Shown: positions 53,499-61,231 of the stretch, piece by piece
Layout of the letters: every line of letters begins with the position of its first letter
How positions within the stretch are numbered: position 1 is the stretch's first letter
DNA from: Hyphomicrobiales bacterium
Lineage (GTDB): Bacteria; Pseudomonadota; Alphaproteobacteria; Rhizobiales; Rhizobiaceae
Length of the DNA: 64,000 nucleotides
NCBI GenBank assembly: GCA_900471925.1
Contig: UCGV01000005.1
Location: forward strand, 124,001-188,000
Direction of reading: 5' to 3'
Notes under the pieces: generated by a model
The model's database searches: none
Seen by the model: only the letters and a program-made list of their open reading frames with translations
Told to the model about the DNA's origin: nothing
Position numbers and translations under genes: made by a program

Positions 53499-54313
53499 GC
53501 GCCGCCAATCTTTCCGCATCTGGGCGCCAGCCACCGCGCCTCATGCTGTCCTCGCCGATCCTGACCATGAACGGCATCCGCAAGACTTTCGGTGATATCA
53601 AAGCGCTGCGTGGTGTCGATGTTAGCGTCTATCCCGGCGAAGTTCTCGGCATTGTCGGTGAATCCGGTTCCGGCAAATCGACTCTGCTTCGCATGATGAA
53701 CCTCGAAGATCGGCCTGACGAAGGCGAATACAGGCTGGCGCTTCCCGGCCGCGAGGATCTGAATCTCTTCACGCTCGACCGTTTCGAGCGGCGCATGCTG
53801 CGGGCACACCACATCGGCATCGTCTACCAGAACCCGCATCTTGGTCTCCGGATGAACAATTCGAGCAGCGGCAATGTCGCCGAACGGCTGCTGATTGCCG
53901 GCGAGCGCAATTTTGCGACACTTCGCGCCCGCGCCAAGGGCGCGCTCGATGCCTCGGAATTTCCGGTCGCACGCATGGATGCCCGCCCGGCAGAACTTTC
54001 CGGCGGCATGCAGCAGCGCGTGCAGCTCGCCAAGGCGATCGCGCTCGAACCGGCCCTCCTGCTGCTCGACGAGCCGACAACAGGGCTCGATGTCAGCGTT
54101 CAGGCAATGGTGCTCGACACGCTGAAGCGGCTGCAGCGCGAGCGACGCATTACCATTGTCATCGTCTCGCACGATCTCGGTGTTATCCGCACCATGGCAG
54201 ACCGGGTGATGGTCATGCGTAACGGTGAGGCCGTCGAAGAGGGTCTTGCCGACCAGATCTTCCAGGATCCGCAGCATGAATATACGCAGCAGCTCGTGCA
54301 TGCGAAGCTTTGA
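53495..54313 (+). CDS. phnK: C-P lyase-associated ABC-type ATPase PhnK
   Basis: A 272-aa ABC-family ATPase without a transmembrane partner. In E. coli, PhnK docks on the PhnJ surface of the core complex. Walker A is GESGSGKST, the Q-loop is GIVYQNPHLGL, the signature is LSGGMQQRVQLAKAIA, Walker B is LLLLDEPTTGLDVSVQ and the switch His is in VSHDLGV. The residue order LSGGMQQR and DVSVQAMVLD is that of PhnK and oligopeptide-type ATPases. The ATG overlaps the phnJ stop. An N-terminal extension of about 20 residues before the first strand is unusual but harmless. All catalytic residues are intact even though PhnJ is altered. Confidence 0.9.
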   Translation: MSAANLSASGRQPPRLMLSSPILTMNGIRKTFGDIKALRGVDVSVYPGEVLGIVGESGSGKSTLLRMMNLEDRPDEGEYRLALPGREDLNLFTLDRFERRMLRAHHIGIVYQNPHLGLRMNNSSSGNVAERLLIAGERNFATLRARAKGALDASEFPVARMDARPAELSGGMQQRVQLAKAIALEPALLLLDEPTTGLDVSVQAMVLDTLKRLQRERRITIVIVSHDLGVIRTMADRVMVMRNGEAVEEGLADQIFQDPQHEYTQQLVHAKL

Positions 54314-54328
54314 CAGGAGAGCCATCAG

Positions 54329-55075
54329 GTGAACATGCACACACATCCTGCCGCTTCGGCGCAGACGATCCTCTCCGTTCAGGGCCTGACCAAGCATTTC
54401 GAGATGCATCATCTCAAACGCACGCTCTATGCCTTCGACAAGGTCGATTTCGATCTGCACGAAGGTGAATTCATCCTGCTGACGGGCGAAAACGGCGCCG
54501 GCAAATCGACGCTGCTACGCACGCTCTATCGCTCCTACCTGCCGCGAGCAGGCCATGCCTTCTACCACACAAGCGAAGGCATCATCGACCTGACGGTCGC
54601 AGCCGATGTCGATATCGCTCTTCTGCGCAAGCGGGAGATCGGTTTCGTGACCCAGTTCCTGCAAGCCCGCCCGCGTGTGGCGGCCGAAGAACTGGTCGCC
54701 GAGCCGCTACGTCTTGCCGGCCGGCCCTATGACGAAGCGATCGAGGAGGCCCGCCGTTGGCTCTCAGCCTTCGGCGTCAAGCCGGGTCTATGGGCGGCCT
54801 ATCCTTCCACCTTTTCCGGAGGAGAACAGCAGAAGGTCAATCTGGCCCGCGCCCTCATCCTGCCGCAGCGGCTTCTCTTCCTCGACGAACCGACCGCCTC
54901 GCTCGACAAGAACGCGCGCCGCGCGCTCGTGGACCGTCTCGCCGAGCTCAAAGCGCAAGGCGTCGCGATGATCGGCGTCTTTCATCATCCTGACGATGTC
55001 GCGGATCTGATTGACCGCGAAATCAGCCTTCAAACCCGCAAGATACCTGATGGAGCAGAGAATGTGGCTGAGTGA
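54329..55075 (+). CDS. phnL: C-P lyase-associated ABC-type ATPase PhnL
   Basis: A 248-aa ATPase needed with PhnGHI for ribose-phosphonate formation. Walker A is GENGAGKST, the Q-loop is GFVTQFLQARPRV, the signature is FSGGEQQKVNLARALI, Walker B is LLFLDEPTASLDKNARR and the switch His is in GVFHHPDDV. The GTG at 54329 has AGGAGA 8 nt upstream; ATG 54335 is an alternative. The 3' end overlaps phnM by 14 nt. The insert around HTSEGIIDLT and VDIALLRKREIG is as in PhnL, distinguishing it from PhnK. Confidence 0.9.
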   Translation: MNMHTHPAASAQTILSVQGLTKHFEMHHLKRTLYAFDKVDFDLHEGEFILLTGENGAGKSTLLRTLYRSYLPRAGHAFYHTSEGIIDLTVAADVDIALLRKREIGFVTQFLQARPRVAAEELVAEPLRLAGRPYDEAIEEARRWLSAFGVKPGLWAAYPSTFSGGEQQKVNLARALILPQRLLFLDEPTASLDKNARRALVDRLAELKAQGVAMIGVFHHPDDVADLIDREISLQTRKIPDGAENVAE

Positions 55076-56234
55076 CTTCGAAATCGTACTGCGCGACAGG
55101 ATCATACCGAGCGGTGCCGTGAGGATCGAAGATGGCGTGATTGTCGATATCAAGGATGAACCGGTTGCCTCGGCCGATATTTCCGGCGACGGAAGGTTAT
55201 TGCTTCCCGGCTTCATCGACATGCACGGCGATATGATCGAGCGCGAGATCGAGCCGCGCCCGAACGTGCGCTTTCCGCTGGAACTCGGCATTTTCGAACT
55301 CGACAAAAAGCTTGCCGGCAATGGCATCACGACCGCCTATGCTGCGCTCTCCTTCCATGCCAATAGCAGCTACGGCCACATCCGCTCGGAAGAACATTCG
55401 CGCTCGATCATCCAGACCCTCGTCGAATTGCGCAAAAACGATCTCCTCATCGATCACCGGGTTCATGCGCGCTTCGAGATCACCTTCACCCATGCCCGCG
55501 CCGTCATCGAGGACCTGCTGCGGGACGGTGCGCTCGATCTCGTCTCGCTGATGGATCACACGCCGGGCCAGGGCCAGTACCGTGACGTCGAACGGCATGT
55601 CGAGAGTATCGCGCGCAACAACAAGATCAGCCTCGAACAGGCTGCCCAGCGCGTGCGTGAACGCATGGAAAACCGTGCGCAGAACAATGACGCGGTCGAT
55701 AATCTGCAGGGCATTGCCGCTACCGCACGCGACCACGGCGTCATCATCGCCTCCCACGATGACGACAGCATCGAGAAGGTTGCAATCGTCGAGGGTCTGG
55801 GCGCGCGCATCAGCGAGTTTCCAGTGACTATGGCCGCCGCGCAGGAGGCCCGCAAGCTCGGGCTGGCGACCGCCATGGGCGCGCCGAATGCGCTTCGCGG
55901 GCTTTCCTATTCGGGCAATCTGTCTGCAAGGGAAGCCTATGAAGGCGGCGTTCTCGATATCCTTGCCAGCGATTACCACCCCTCGGCCATGCTGCCGGCA
56001 ATCATCGCCCTTGCAGATGTGGGACCCGGCGGACTACCGGCCGCCACCGCACTCGTGAGCGCCAATCCCGCCCAGGCGCTTGGATTGACCGACCGCGGCG
56101 CGATCGAAATCGGGTTGCGTGCCGATCTCGTCATCGCCGAGCGAGGCCGTCTGCCGCGTGTGCGCGCCACCTTTGCGGCGGGCAAGCAGGTCTATTCGGA
56201 CGGAATCGTTCCGCGTTTCCAAAAGGCTGCGTAA
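55062..56234 (+). CDS. phnM: PhnM-type amidohydrolase (triphosphate/ribosyl pyrophosphohydrolase)
   Basis: A 390-aa amidohydrolase-superfamily enzyme. In the C-P lyase route PhnM removes pyrophosphate from 5-triphosphoribosyl-1-phosphonate. Visible motifs are LLLPGFIDMHGDMIERE, with His/Asp in place of HxH as usual for PhnM, LMDHTPGQGQY, IASHDDDS, and the final Asp in LASDYHPSAML. The ATG at 55062 has GGAG; an earlier in-frame ATG at 55050 is possible. It is the last canonical phn gene here. The ribose 1,5-bisphosphokinase gene phnN does not follow; a PfkB-family kinase gene stands in its place 105 nt downstream. Confidence 0.9.
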   Translation: MWLSDFEIVLRDRIIPSGAVRIEDGVIVDIKDEPVASADISGDGRLLLPGFIDMHGDMIEREIEPRPNVRFPLELGIFELDKKLAGNGITTAYAALSFHANSSYGHIRSEEHSRSIIQTLVELRKNDLLIDHRVHARFEITFTHARAVIEDLLRDGALDLVSLMDHTPGQGQYRDVERHVESIARNNKISLEQAAQRVRERMENRAQNNDAVDNLQGIAATARDHGVIIASHDDDSIEKVAIVEGLGARISEFPVTMAAAQEARKLGLATAMGAPNALRGLSYSGNLSAREAYEGGVLDILASDYHPSAMLPAIIALADVGPGGLPAATALVSANPAQALGLTDRGAIEIGLRADLVIAERGRLPRVRATFAAGKQVYSDGIVPRFQKAA

Positions 56235-56254
56235 AAAAGCCCCGCAATATCGAT

Positions 56255-56320
56255 TTTCCTCCGCCTGGCCTCCCGGTAATATCATCGGCAGAAAAGACCG
56301 CGTCGGCCCGGCGGAGGAAA
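56255..56320 (+). repeat. 11-bp perfect inverted repeat between phnM and the PfkB gene
   Basis: TTTCCTCCGCC (56255-56265) and GGCGGAGGAAA (56310-56320), with 44 nt between, ending 19 nt before the kinase ATG. It could form an RNA hairpin regulating readthrough, or be a protein site. Confidence 0.45.
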
Positions 56321-56339
56321 CAGGCGGCAAGGAGACGGA

Positions 56340-57149
56340 ATGGCAAGAATAATGGTGGTCGGCAATGCCAATGTCGACCGGATCTGGTGGCTTGACCGGC
56401 CGCTGGTGGCAAGCAGCAGGCTCTCCTGCCAGGCAACCGAGGAGCGTTACGGTGGTGGTGGCTACTATACTGGCCTCGCCCTGCTCGACCTCGGCCATGA
56501 GGTTATACTCGTCGCCAGCCTTTATGACGATGACAAGGGACGCTGCTATCTGAAGGATCTCGACCGGCGCGGCTTTAACACCGATTTCATCACTCTCGTG
56601 CCCGGGACAACGCCGTCAGTGGAAATCCTAGTCGATCCGCATGGCGAACGTACCATCATCGCTCCAGCCGGCCGCAACAGACCAGCGATCGACAGCCTGC
56701 CACCGGTCGATGTGTCAATGGTCTATCTCAATGCGCGGGGCATGAGCGCAGGAGCGTTGCGACAGCTCGATGATTTCGAGCATGTGGTTTCGCAATATCC
56801 GCTCTTTGCCGAACGCCGGCCGGCACATGTTCTGATCGCCTCGCGCTCTGACGTGAAAGGAGAGGCACGGACCGCTTGGGGGGCGGCAGCCGAGATTGCC
56901 GCCTCGCGGCTTGAAACACTTGTGCTGACGAACGGCATGCAGCCTGTCGAGATCGTCAGCCGCGAGCATTCTGTCTTCGTCGATGTGCCGCCGGCCGGCC
57001 CGGTCCGGGATACCACGGGAGCGGGCGACTATTTTGCAGGCGGCTATATCGACGCCATCGCTCGAGGTCTCGATGCCGGCGCGGCAGCGCTCGCAGCCTG
57101 CAAGGTCGCGGCTTTGCGTCTTGCCGCCCCGGAACATGCCGGCCCTTGA
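56340..57149 (+). CDS. PfkB-family carbohydrate kinase
   Basis: A 269-aa ribokinase-fold sugar kinase. The opening strand is IMVVGNANVDRIWW, the substrate-side glycines are in RYGGGGYYTGLALLDLG, LVPGTTPSVEILVDPHGERT follows, and the ATP/phosphate motif RDTTGAGD has catalytic Asp230. The ATG at 56340 has AAGGAGA upstream. Because phnN is absent and this gene sits behind phnM on the same strand, it may phosphorylate the sugar product of the pathway. This is inference from position only. It is a second PfkB domain in the same region, beside the LacI-PfkB hybrid, and is clearly a different sequence. Confidence 0.85.
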   Translation: MARIMVVGNANVDRIWWLDRPLVASSRLSCQATEERYGGGGYYTGLALLDLGHEVILVASLYDDDKGRCYLKDLDRRGFNTDFITLVPGTTPSVEILVDPHGERTIIAPAGRNRPAIDSLPPVDVSMVYLNARGMSAGALRQLDDFEHVVSQYPLFAERRPAHVLIASRSDVKGEARTAWGAAAEIAASRLETLVLTNGMQPVEIVSREHSVFVDVPPAGPVRDTTGAGDYFAGGYIDAIARGLDAGAAALAACKVAALRLAAPEHAGP

Positions 57150-57233
57150 AACACCGCTCCATAAATCTCACCTGATAAGCTCAACTGTTCACCTGTCGAA
57201 CTGACAGCCCCTAGCCTTCCGCAGTCGCTGCCG

Positions 57234-57267
57234 TTCCTCTGTGTCGACGCTCCAAGCGTCGGAGGAG
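57234..57267 (+). promoter_or_regulatory. Hairpin that buries the Shine-Dalgarno of the protease gene (RNA thermometer candidate)
   Basis: CGACGCT (57245-57251) pairs with AGCGTCG (57255-57261) around a CCA loop. Directly below, TTCCTC (57234-57239) can pair with GAGGAG (57262-57267), the ribosome site, across a 5-nt TGTGT bulge. The ATG follows at 57273. Confidence 0.45.
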
Positions 57268-57272
57268 TTTTC

Positions 57273-58232
57273 ATGGGATTTATTGATCGTGACATTCAGC
57301 CGTCATCCGATGCCGGGCTGCTGGATGCCTATTCCGAGACGGTGTCGGATGCCGTCGATAAGGTCGGCCCGGCGGTCAGCCGCATCGAGCGCATCGGCGG
57401 ACGGGCTGGACACGGTTCCGGCTTTGCCATCTCGCCCGACGGTCTCGTCGTCACCAACAATCACGTCGTCGGCGATGGGAGGGCCGTGACCATCAAGACG
57501 CCTGACGGCGCTGTTGTCGAGGGCCGAGTGCTCGGTCGCGACGAAGACACCGACCTTGCGCTGATCCGCGCCAATGACTGGTCCGGCGCCTGGGCGCAGC
57601 TTGCCGATTCCAAGAGGCTGAAGCGCGGGCATATCGCTGTCGCGATCGGCAATCCGCTCGGCTTCGAATGGACCGTTACGGCCGGTGTGGTCTCGGCGCT
57701 TGGGCGCTCGATGCGCGCAGCCAGCGGGCGCCTGATGGAAGATATCATCCAGACGGATGCAGCCCTGAACCCCGGCAATTCCGGCGGCCCGCTCGTCTCT
57801 TCCTCGGGCGAGGTGATCGGCGTCAACACCGCCGTCATCCAGGGTGCCCAAAGCATTGCCTTTGCTGTCGCCTCGAATACGGCAAAGCATGTCGTGTCGG
57901 AGATCCTGCGTTTCGGGGAGGTGCGCCGCGGCTATATCGGCATTGCCGCCGATACGGTCGATCTGCATCGCCGCATCGCGCTGGAAGCCGGTGTTCCGCA
58001 GCGCACGACCGTGCGTCTGCGAAGGGTCGAAGATGCCGGACCTGCCGCCAGAGCCGGTCTTCGTGAAGGCGACTACCTGCTTGCGATCGGCGGACACCCG
58101 GTCTCGGGGATCGACGATGTCGTTCGTCTCCTGGACGGCGCGACGATAGATGCCGATGTCGATGTGCTGATTTTCTCCGTTGCAGGACGGATCGAGCAAC
58201 GCACCGTTCGCCCCACGAAACGCGTACACTAG
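57273..58232 (+). CDS. S1C (DegP/HtrA-like) serine protease with PDZ domain, no leader peptide
   Basis: A 319-aa trypsin-like protease. The catalytic triad is His64 in TNNHVVGDG, Asp94 in EDTDLAL and Ser170 in NPGNSGGP. One PDZ domain (about 215-310; AGPAARAGLREGDYLLAIGG) follows. Classical DegP/HtrA proteins are exported; here the N-terminus (GFIDRDIQPSSDAGLLDAYS) is polar, and no upstream in-frame leader is seen, so the enzyme appears cytoplasmic. The Shine-Dalgarno GGAGGAG is excellent but lies in a hairpin. A terminator follows at 58246-58273. Its likely job is quality control of damaged proteins; the target is unknown. Confidence 0.9.
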   Translation: MGFIDRDIQPSSDAGLLDAYSETVSDAVDKVGPAVSRIERIGGRAGHGSGFAISPDGLVVTNNHVVGDGRAVTIKTPDGAVVEGRVLGRDEDTDLALIRANDWSGAWAQLADSKRLKRGHIAVAIGNPLGFEWTVTAGVVSALGRSMRAASGRLMEDIIQTDAALNPGNSGGPLVSSSGEVIGVNTAVIQGAQSIAFAVASNTAKHVVSEILRFGEVRRGYIGIAADTVDLHRRIALEAGVPQRTTVRLRRVEDAGPAARAGLREGDYLLAIGGHPVSGIDDVVRLLDGATIDADVDVLIFSVAGRIEQRTVRPTKRVH

Positions 58233-58245
58233 GCCGCAAACAAAT

Positions 58246-58273
58246 AGGGCGCCCGCCTGCCGGTGGGTGCCCT
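58246..58273 (+). terminator. Terminator of the protease gene
   Basis: AGGGCGCCCGCC and GGTGGGTGCCCT (with TGCC loop) form a 12-bp stem on the plus-strand RNA that includes two G-U pairs. On the minus strand these become mismatches, so it acts mainly for the plus-strand gene. Confidence 0.6.
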
Positions 58274-58303
58274 TGACGATGTCTGTCACAATGTCAGCTG
58301 CGA

Positions 58304-58432
58304 TCATCCCGGCAGAGCGGCTGTCGCAGCAAGCAGGCCCCACAGCGGCGACGGCTCCGTGGAGAAGGCGTCGTAGATGCACGGCGCCGCAAAGACCGCG
58401 GCCCCCAGAATGCAGATGATGAACCTTTTCAT
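58304..58432 (-). CDS. Small hydrophobic protein, 42 aa
   Basis: An ORF too short for standard callers. It is supported by GGAGG 5 nt upstream of the ATG at 58432. The start is basic (MKRF), then comes a hydrophobic stretch IICILGAAVFAAPCIYDAF, and the end is SPLWGLLAATAALPG. It could be a single-pass membrane peptide or a short exported lipoprotein-like product. It lies between the protease gene (convergent) and ohr (same strand, upstream). No homologue is recognised, and conservation is untested. Confidence 0.5.
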   Translation of the reverse strand: MKRFIICILGAAVFAAPCIYDAFSTEPSPLWGLLAATAALPG

Positions 58433-58474
58433 CGAAACCTCCATAGTTTGGCCGGCTAGTGTACTGTTTACGCC

Positions 58475-58891
58475 TCAGACGAGGTTCAGCTCGACATTGA
58501 TGTTGCCGCGCGTTGCCTTGGAGTAGGGGCAGGTCTGGTGCGCCTCCTCGATCAGGGCGCGGGCAACTTCAGGCTCGAGGCCCGGCAGGCTGATATTCAG
58601 GCGTGCCTGCAGGAAATAGGCATCGCCCGTCATGCCGAGATCGACTTCCGCATAGACGGAGGTATCAGCGGGAAGGCGGAGCTTGCGCTTACCGGCGGCG
58701 AGGCCCATCGCGCCGATGAAGCAGGCCGACCAGCCGGCTGCGAAGAGCTGTTCCGGATTGGTGCCGGCATGGGCGCTGCCCGGAGGCGAAAGCTTCACGT
58801 CCAGCTGCGCATCGCTGCTGCGGGCGGCGCCATCGCGACCGCCTGTGGTGTGGGTCTTGCCGGTATAGAGAACCTTTTCAATCGTGGTCAT
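58475..58891 (-). CDS. ohr: Organic hydroperoxide resistance protein (Ohr, OsmC family)
   Basis: A 138-aa thiol peroxidase that reduces organic hydroperoxides. It has the two catalytic cysteines, Cys57 in GWSACFIGA and Cys121 in HQTCPYSKATRGN, plus the Arg19/Glu47 pair that tunes the reactive cysteine. The start YTGKTHTTGGRDGAARSSD is characteristic of Ohr rather than OsmC. No OhrR gene is adjacent. Its upstream region contains a 16-bp and a 14-bp element also found upstream of the exported hydrolase gene at 62275, so it may be under the two-component system encoded upstream instead. AGTGCTCTC precedes the ATG with an AAGGAG-like site. Confidence 0.93.
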   Translation of the reverse strand: MTTIEKVLYTGKTHTTGGRDGAARSSDAQLDVKLSPPGSAHAGTNPEQLFAAGWSACFIGAMGLAAGKRKLRLPADTSVYAEVDLGMTGDAYFLQARLNISLPGLEPEVARALIEEAHQTCPYSKATRGNINVELNLV

Positions 58892-58960
58892 GAGAGCACT
58901 CCTTGGTTTGGTGTCGCGACCTGCGACATCTGGTGACGGAGTGGTTTTTGCTCTTCTGAC

Positions 58961-59005
58961 GTATCCCCTATGTTTCCAAAACCGGCCGAACTGTATCAGA
59001 ACGTA
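58961..59005 (-). promoter_or_regulatory. Shared upstream elements, copy A (ohr)
   Basis: GTATCCCCTATGTTTC (58961-58976) and TGTATCAGAACGTA (58992-59005). The first recurs with one change at 62323-62338, and the second recurs exactly, but inverted, at 62386-62399. Read toward ohr, the second contains CTAC-GTTCT-GATAC, a 10-bp-spaced repeat of the kind bound by OmpR-type regulators. Confidence 0.6.
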
Positions 59006-59050
59006 GCGCAGGCCGATCTGGACATTTTCGTATACAAAACAGCGAAAAAA

Positions 59051-60376
59051 TCAGCTGCCACCGATAGTGACTTCCGCCGCCAATCCACCACCCTCGCGAT
59101 TGTAGAGCCGCACCGAACCGCCGATCGCGGCGGCAAGCTGCTGCGCGATGGCAAGGCCGAGACCCGTGCCGCCGGTCTCGCGGTTACGGGATTGCTCAAG
59201 CCGAAAGAAAGGCTGCATGGCGGCTTCGAGCATGGTATCGGGAATGCCGGGGCCACGATCCATCACCGTGACGGTTACGGCACCTTCGTCATTTCGCGCG
59301 ACGCCGATTTCGGCACTGCCTGCAAATTTCAGCGCGTTGTCGATGAAATTCGTCAGAATGCGGCGAAGCGCATGCGGTTTCGTCGATGCAACACCTTGCA
59401 CGAGACCGACAACGGTTACCGCCTTGTCCATGTCCTGATAATCATAGGCGATGCTGTCGATGAAGGACGAGAGGTCGATGCGTGAAAATTTCTCGCCATT
59501 GCCATGGGCACTGCGGGCATATGCGATACCGTCCTGTACCAGCCGCTCGATCTCGCCGAGATCGCGCACCAGCTTGTCCCTTTCGGGGGAATCGTCGGCC
59601 ATATCGGCGCGCAGCCGCATACGCGTGATCGGGGTCTGCAGGTCGTGCGAAATCGCTGCAAGGATCTGCACGCGCTCTTCGAGATAGTGAGCGATCCTCT
59701 CGCGCATGGCGTTGAAGGCGCGCGCGGCGTGCGCAACCTCGCTCGGTCCGCGCTCGCTGAGCGGCGGCCCTTTCTTGTTGGGGTCGAGCGCGTCGGCCGC
59801 CGCGGCAAGGGCGCCGAGCGGGCGGATCGCCTGGCGCACGGCAAACCAGGTGCAGAGCACGAGCAGCGCCATCTGAATGGCGAGCACATAGGGCAGCCAT
59901 GCCGCAATCGGCATCGGGGGCCTCGGCGTGATATCGATCGTCAAGGGACTTCCGTCGCTCAGCGTCAGATGGGCCTGCAGGCGGCTGACATCGCCCGGGA
60001 TAGCTTCCATGCGGATCGGATAGGTGCCGCCCACCGCCTCTTCGATCCGAGCGCCGATTTCCTTGCCTTTGCTGGAATTGTCAACCACGCCAGGCAATCC
60101 CGGCCCGAGTTCAAAACGATAATTGCCGCGGCTCAGGCGATCCAGCAGATCGGCGCGCTGATCCGCCGGCAGGCGATCGAGAACGGCAATTGAGGTCGCG
60201 ACGTCGCTTTCCAGCGTGCCGAGCATGACGGCCTTGGCCGACATGGAGCGTTCCACGAAGAGAACCGTGAAAGACAGTCCGTAGGCAATCGCCAGGCCCA
60301 GCAGCAGAATGAGGAAAAGCCGAGCCCTGAGTGTGCTCGGCCAGAAACCGGAACGAATGACTGCACCCGCACTCAT
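59051..60376 (-). CDS. Two-component sensor histidine kinase
   Basis: A 441-aa inner-membrane kinase. The first membrane helix is at about 17-38 (RLFLILLLGLAIAYGLSF). A periplasmic sensor of about 115 residues follows, then a second helix near 160-185 (AWLPYVLAIQMALLVLCTW), HAMP to about 235 and an H-box with His244 in AAISHDLQTPITRMRLRAD. The ATPase domain has an N-box (ILTNFIDNALKFA), DRGPGIP and GGTGLGLAIAQQL. The group is EnvZ/QseC-like. The ATG overlaps the response-regulator stop (ATGA), so the two are a cotranscribed pair. The signal is unknown; the neighbours (ohr, CcdA-thioredoxin, exported hydrolase) suggest envelope or oxidative stress. Confidence 0.92.
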   Translation of the reverse strand: MSAGAVIRSGFWPSTLRARLFLILLLGLAIAYGLSFTVLFVERSMSAKAVMLGTLESDVATSIAVLDRLPADQRADLLDRLSRGNYRFELGPGLPGVVDNSSKGKEIGARIEEAVGGTYPIRMEAIPGDVSRLQAHLTLSDGSPLTIDITPRPPMPIAAWLPYVLAIQMALLVLCTWFAVRQAIRPLGALAAAADALDPNKKGPPLSERGPSEVAHAARAFNAMRERIAHYLEERVQILAAISHDLQTPITRMRLRADMADDSPERDKLVRDLGEIERLVQDGIAYARSAHGNGEKFSRIDLSSFIDSIAYDYQDMDKAVTVVGLVQGVASTKPHALRRILTNFIDNALKFAGSAEIGVARNDEGAVTVTVMDRGPGIPDTMLEAAMQPFFRLEQSRNRETGGTGLGLAIAQQLAAAIGGSVRLYNREGGGLAAEVTIGGS

Positions 60377-61113
60377 GATCTGGCCTCTTCAATCTCAACC
60401 GGAACGGCAAAGACATAACCTTCGCTGCGTACCGTCTTGATATAGGTCGGCTCGCGGGCATCATCGCCCAGCCGCTGGCGGACGCGGCTGACGAGCAGAT
60501 CGATCGAGCGATCGAAGATTTCGGCGTCACGGCCCTGTGTCAGGTTCAGCAACTGGTCGCGGTTGAGCACTCGCTGGGGATGATCGATGAAGACACGCAG
60601 CAGCCGGTATTCGGCACCACTCAGCGCAATCTCGGTTCCTTGCTTGTCGAGCAGATGGCGACCGACAGTATCGAGGCGCCAATCACCGAAACGCAGCCAC
60701 TGCCCGGCCTCGGAAATCTGTAAATTCGGCGGCAGCGCGCGCGTGCGGCGCAGTACCGCCTTAATACGTGCCAGCAATTCGCGGGCGGCAAAAGGCTTCG
60801 GCAGATAATCGTCGGCGCCCATTTCGAGACCGATGATCCGGTCCATCTCGTCGCTGCGAGCCGTCAGCATCAGGATCGGCGTCGCCTTGTGCTTGCCGGC
60901 GCGCAGTTCGCGGGTCAGCACGAGCCCGTCATCACCGGGCATCATGACATCGAGCACGATGAGATCGACCGTGTTGCCCTCGAGGAAGCTGCGCATCTGG
61001 CGGCCATCGGCGGCAACCGAGGTGCGAAGGCCGTTCTTCTTCAGATAGCTCGAAACCAGCTCGCGGATTTCACGATCATCGTCGACGATCAGGATATGGT
61101 CGATATGCTCCAT
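60373..61113 (-). CDS. OmpR/PhoB-family response regulator
   Basis: A 246-aa regulator. The receiver domain (1-125) has the acidic pocket VDDD, phospho-acceptor Asp55 in IVLDVMMPGDDG, Thr in LTARSDEMDR and Lys in YLPKPF. The C-terminal winged helix (about 145-240) has LSGAEYRLLRVFIDHPQRVL and the recognition region VSRVRQRLGDD with the wing IKTVRSEGYVFAV. GGAAG lies upstream of ATG 61113. It is the first gene of the pair with the histidine kinase. The 10-bp-spaced repeats upstream of ohr and of the exported hydrolase are candidates for its binding sites; none was seen in front of its own gene. Confidence 0.93.
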   Translation of the reverse strand: MEHIDHILIVDDDREIRELVSSYLKKNGLRTSVAADGRQMRSFLEGNTVDLIVLDVMMPGDDGLVLTRELRAGKHKATPILMLTARSDEMDRIIGLEMGADDYLPKPFAARELLARIKAVLRRTRALPPNLQISEAGQWLRFGDWRLDTVGRHLLDKQGTEIALSGAEYRLLRVFIDHPQRVLNRDQLLNLTQGRDAEIFDRSIDLLVSRVRQRLGDDAREPTYIKTVRSEGYVFAVPVEIEEARS

Positions 61114-61185
61114 GTTCGGACTTCCGGATCCTTTTGTCTGTCGGGCGCAAGGCAGATTCGCCAGCTCTCTTTTGACTCTGAATTA

Positions 61186-61220
61186 GCAGCCGCGAAACAG
61201 CTAAGTCTGTTCGCGGCTGC
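61186..61220 (-). terminator. Terminator behind the exported hydrolase gene
   Basis: GCAGCCGCGAAACAG (61186-61200) pairs with CTGTTCGCGGCTGC (61207-61220), 14 bp with one bulged A and a 6-nt loop. It begins 11 nt past the hydrolase stop and lies upstream of the response-regulator gene. Confidence 0.7.
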
Positions 61221-61231
61221 CGGGACAGGTT

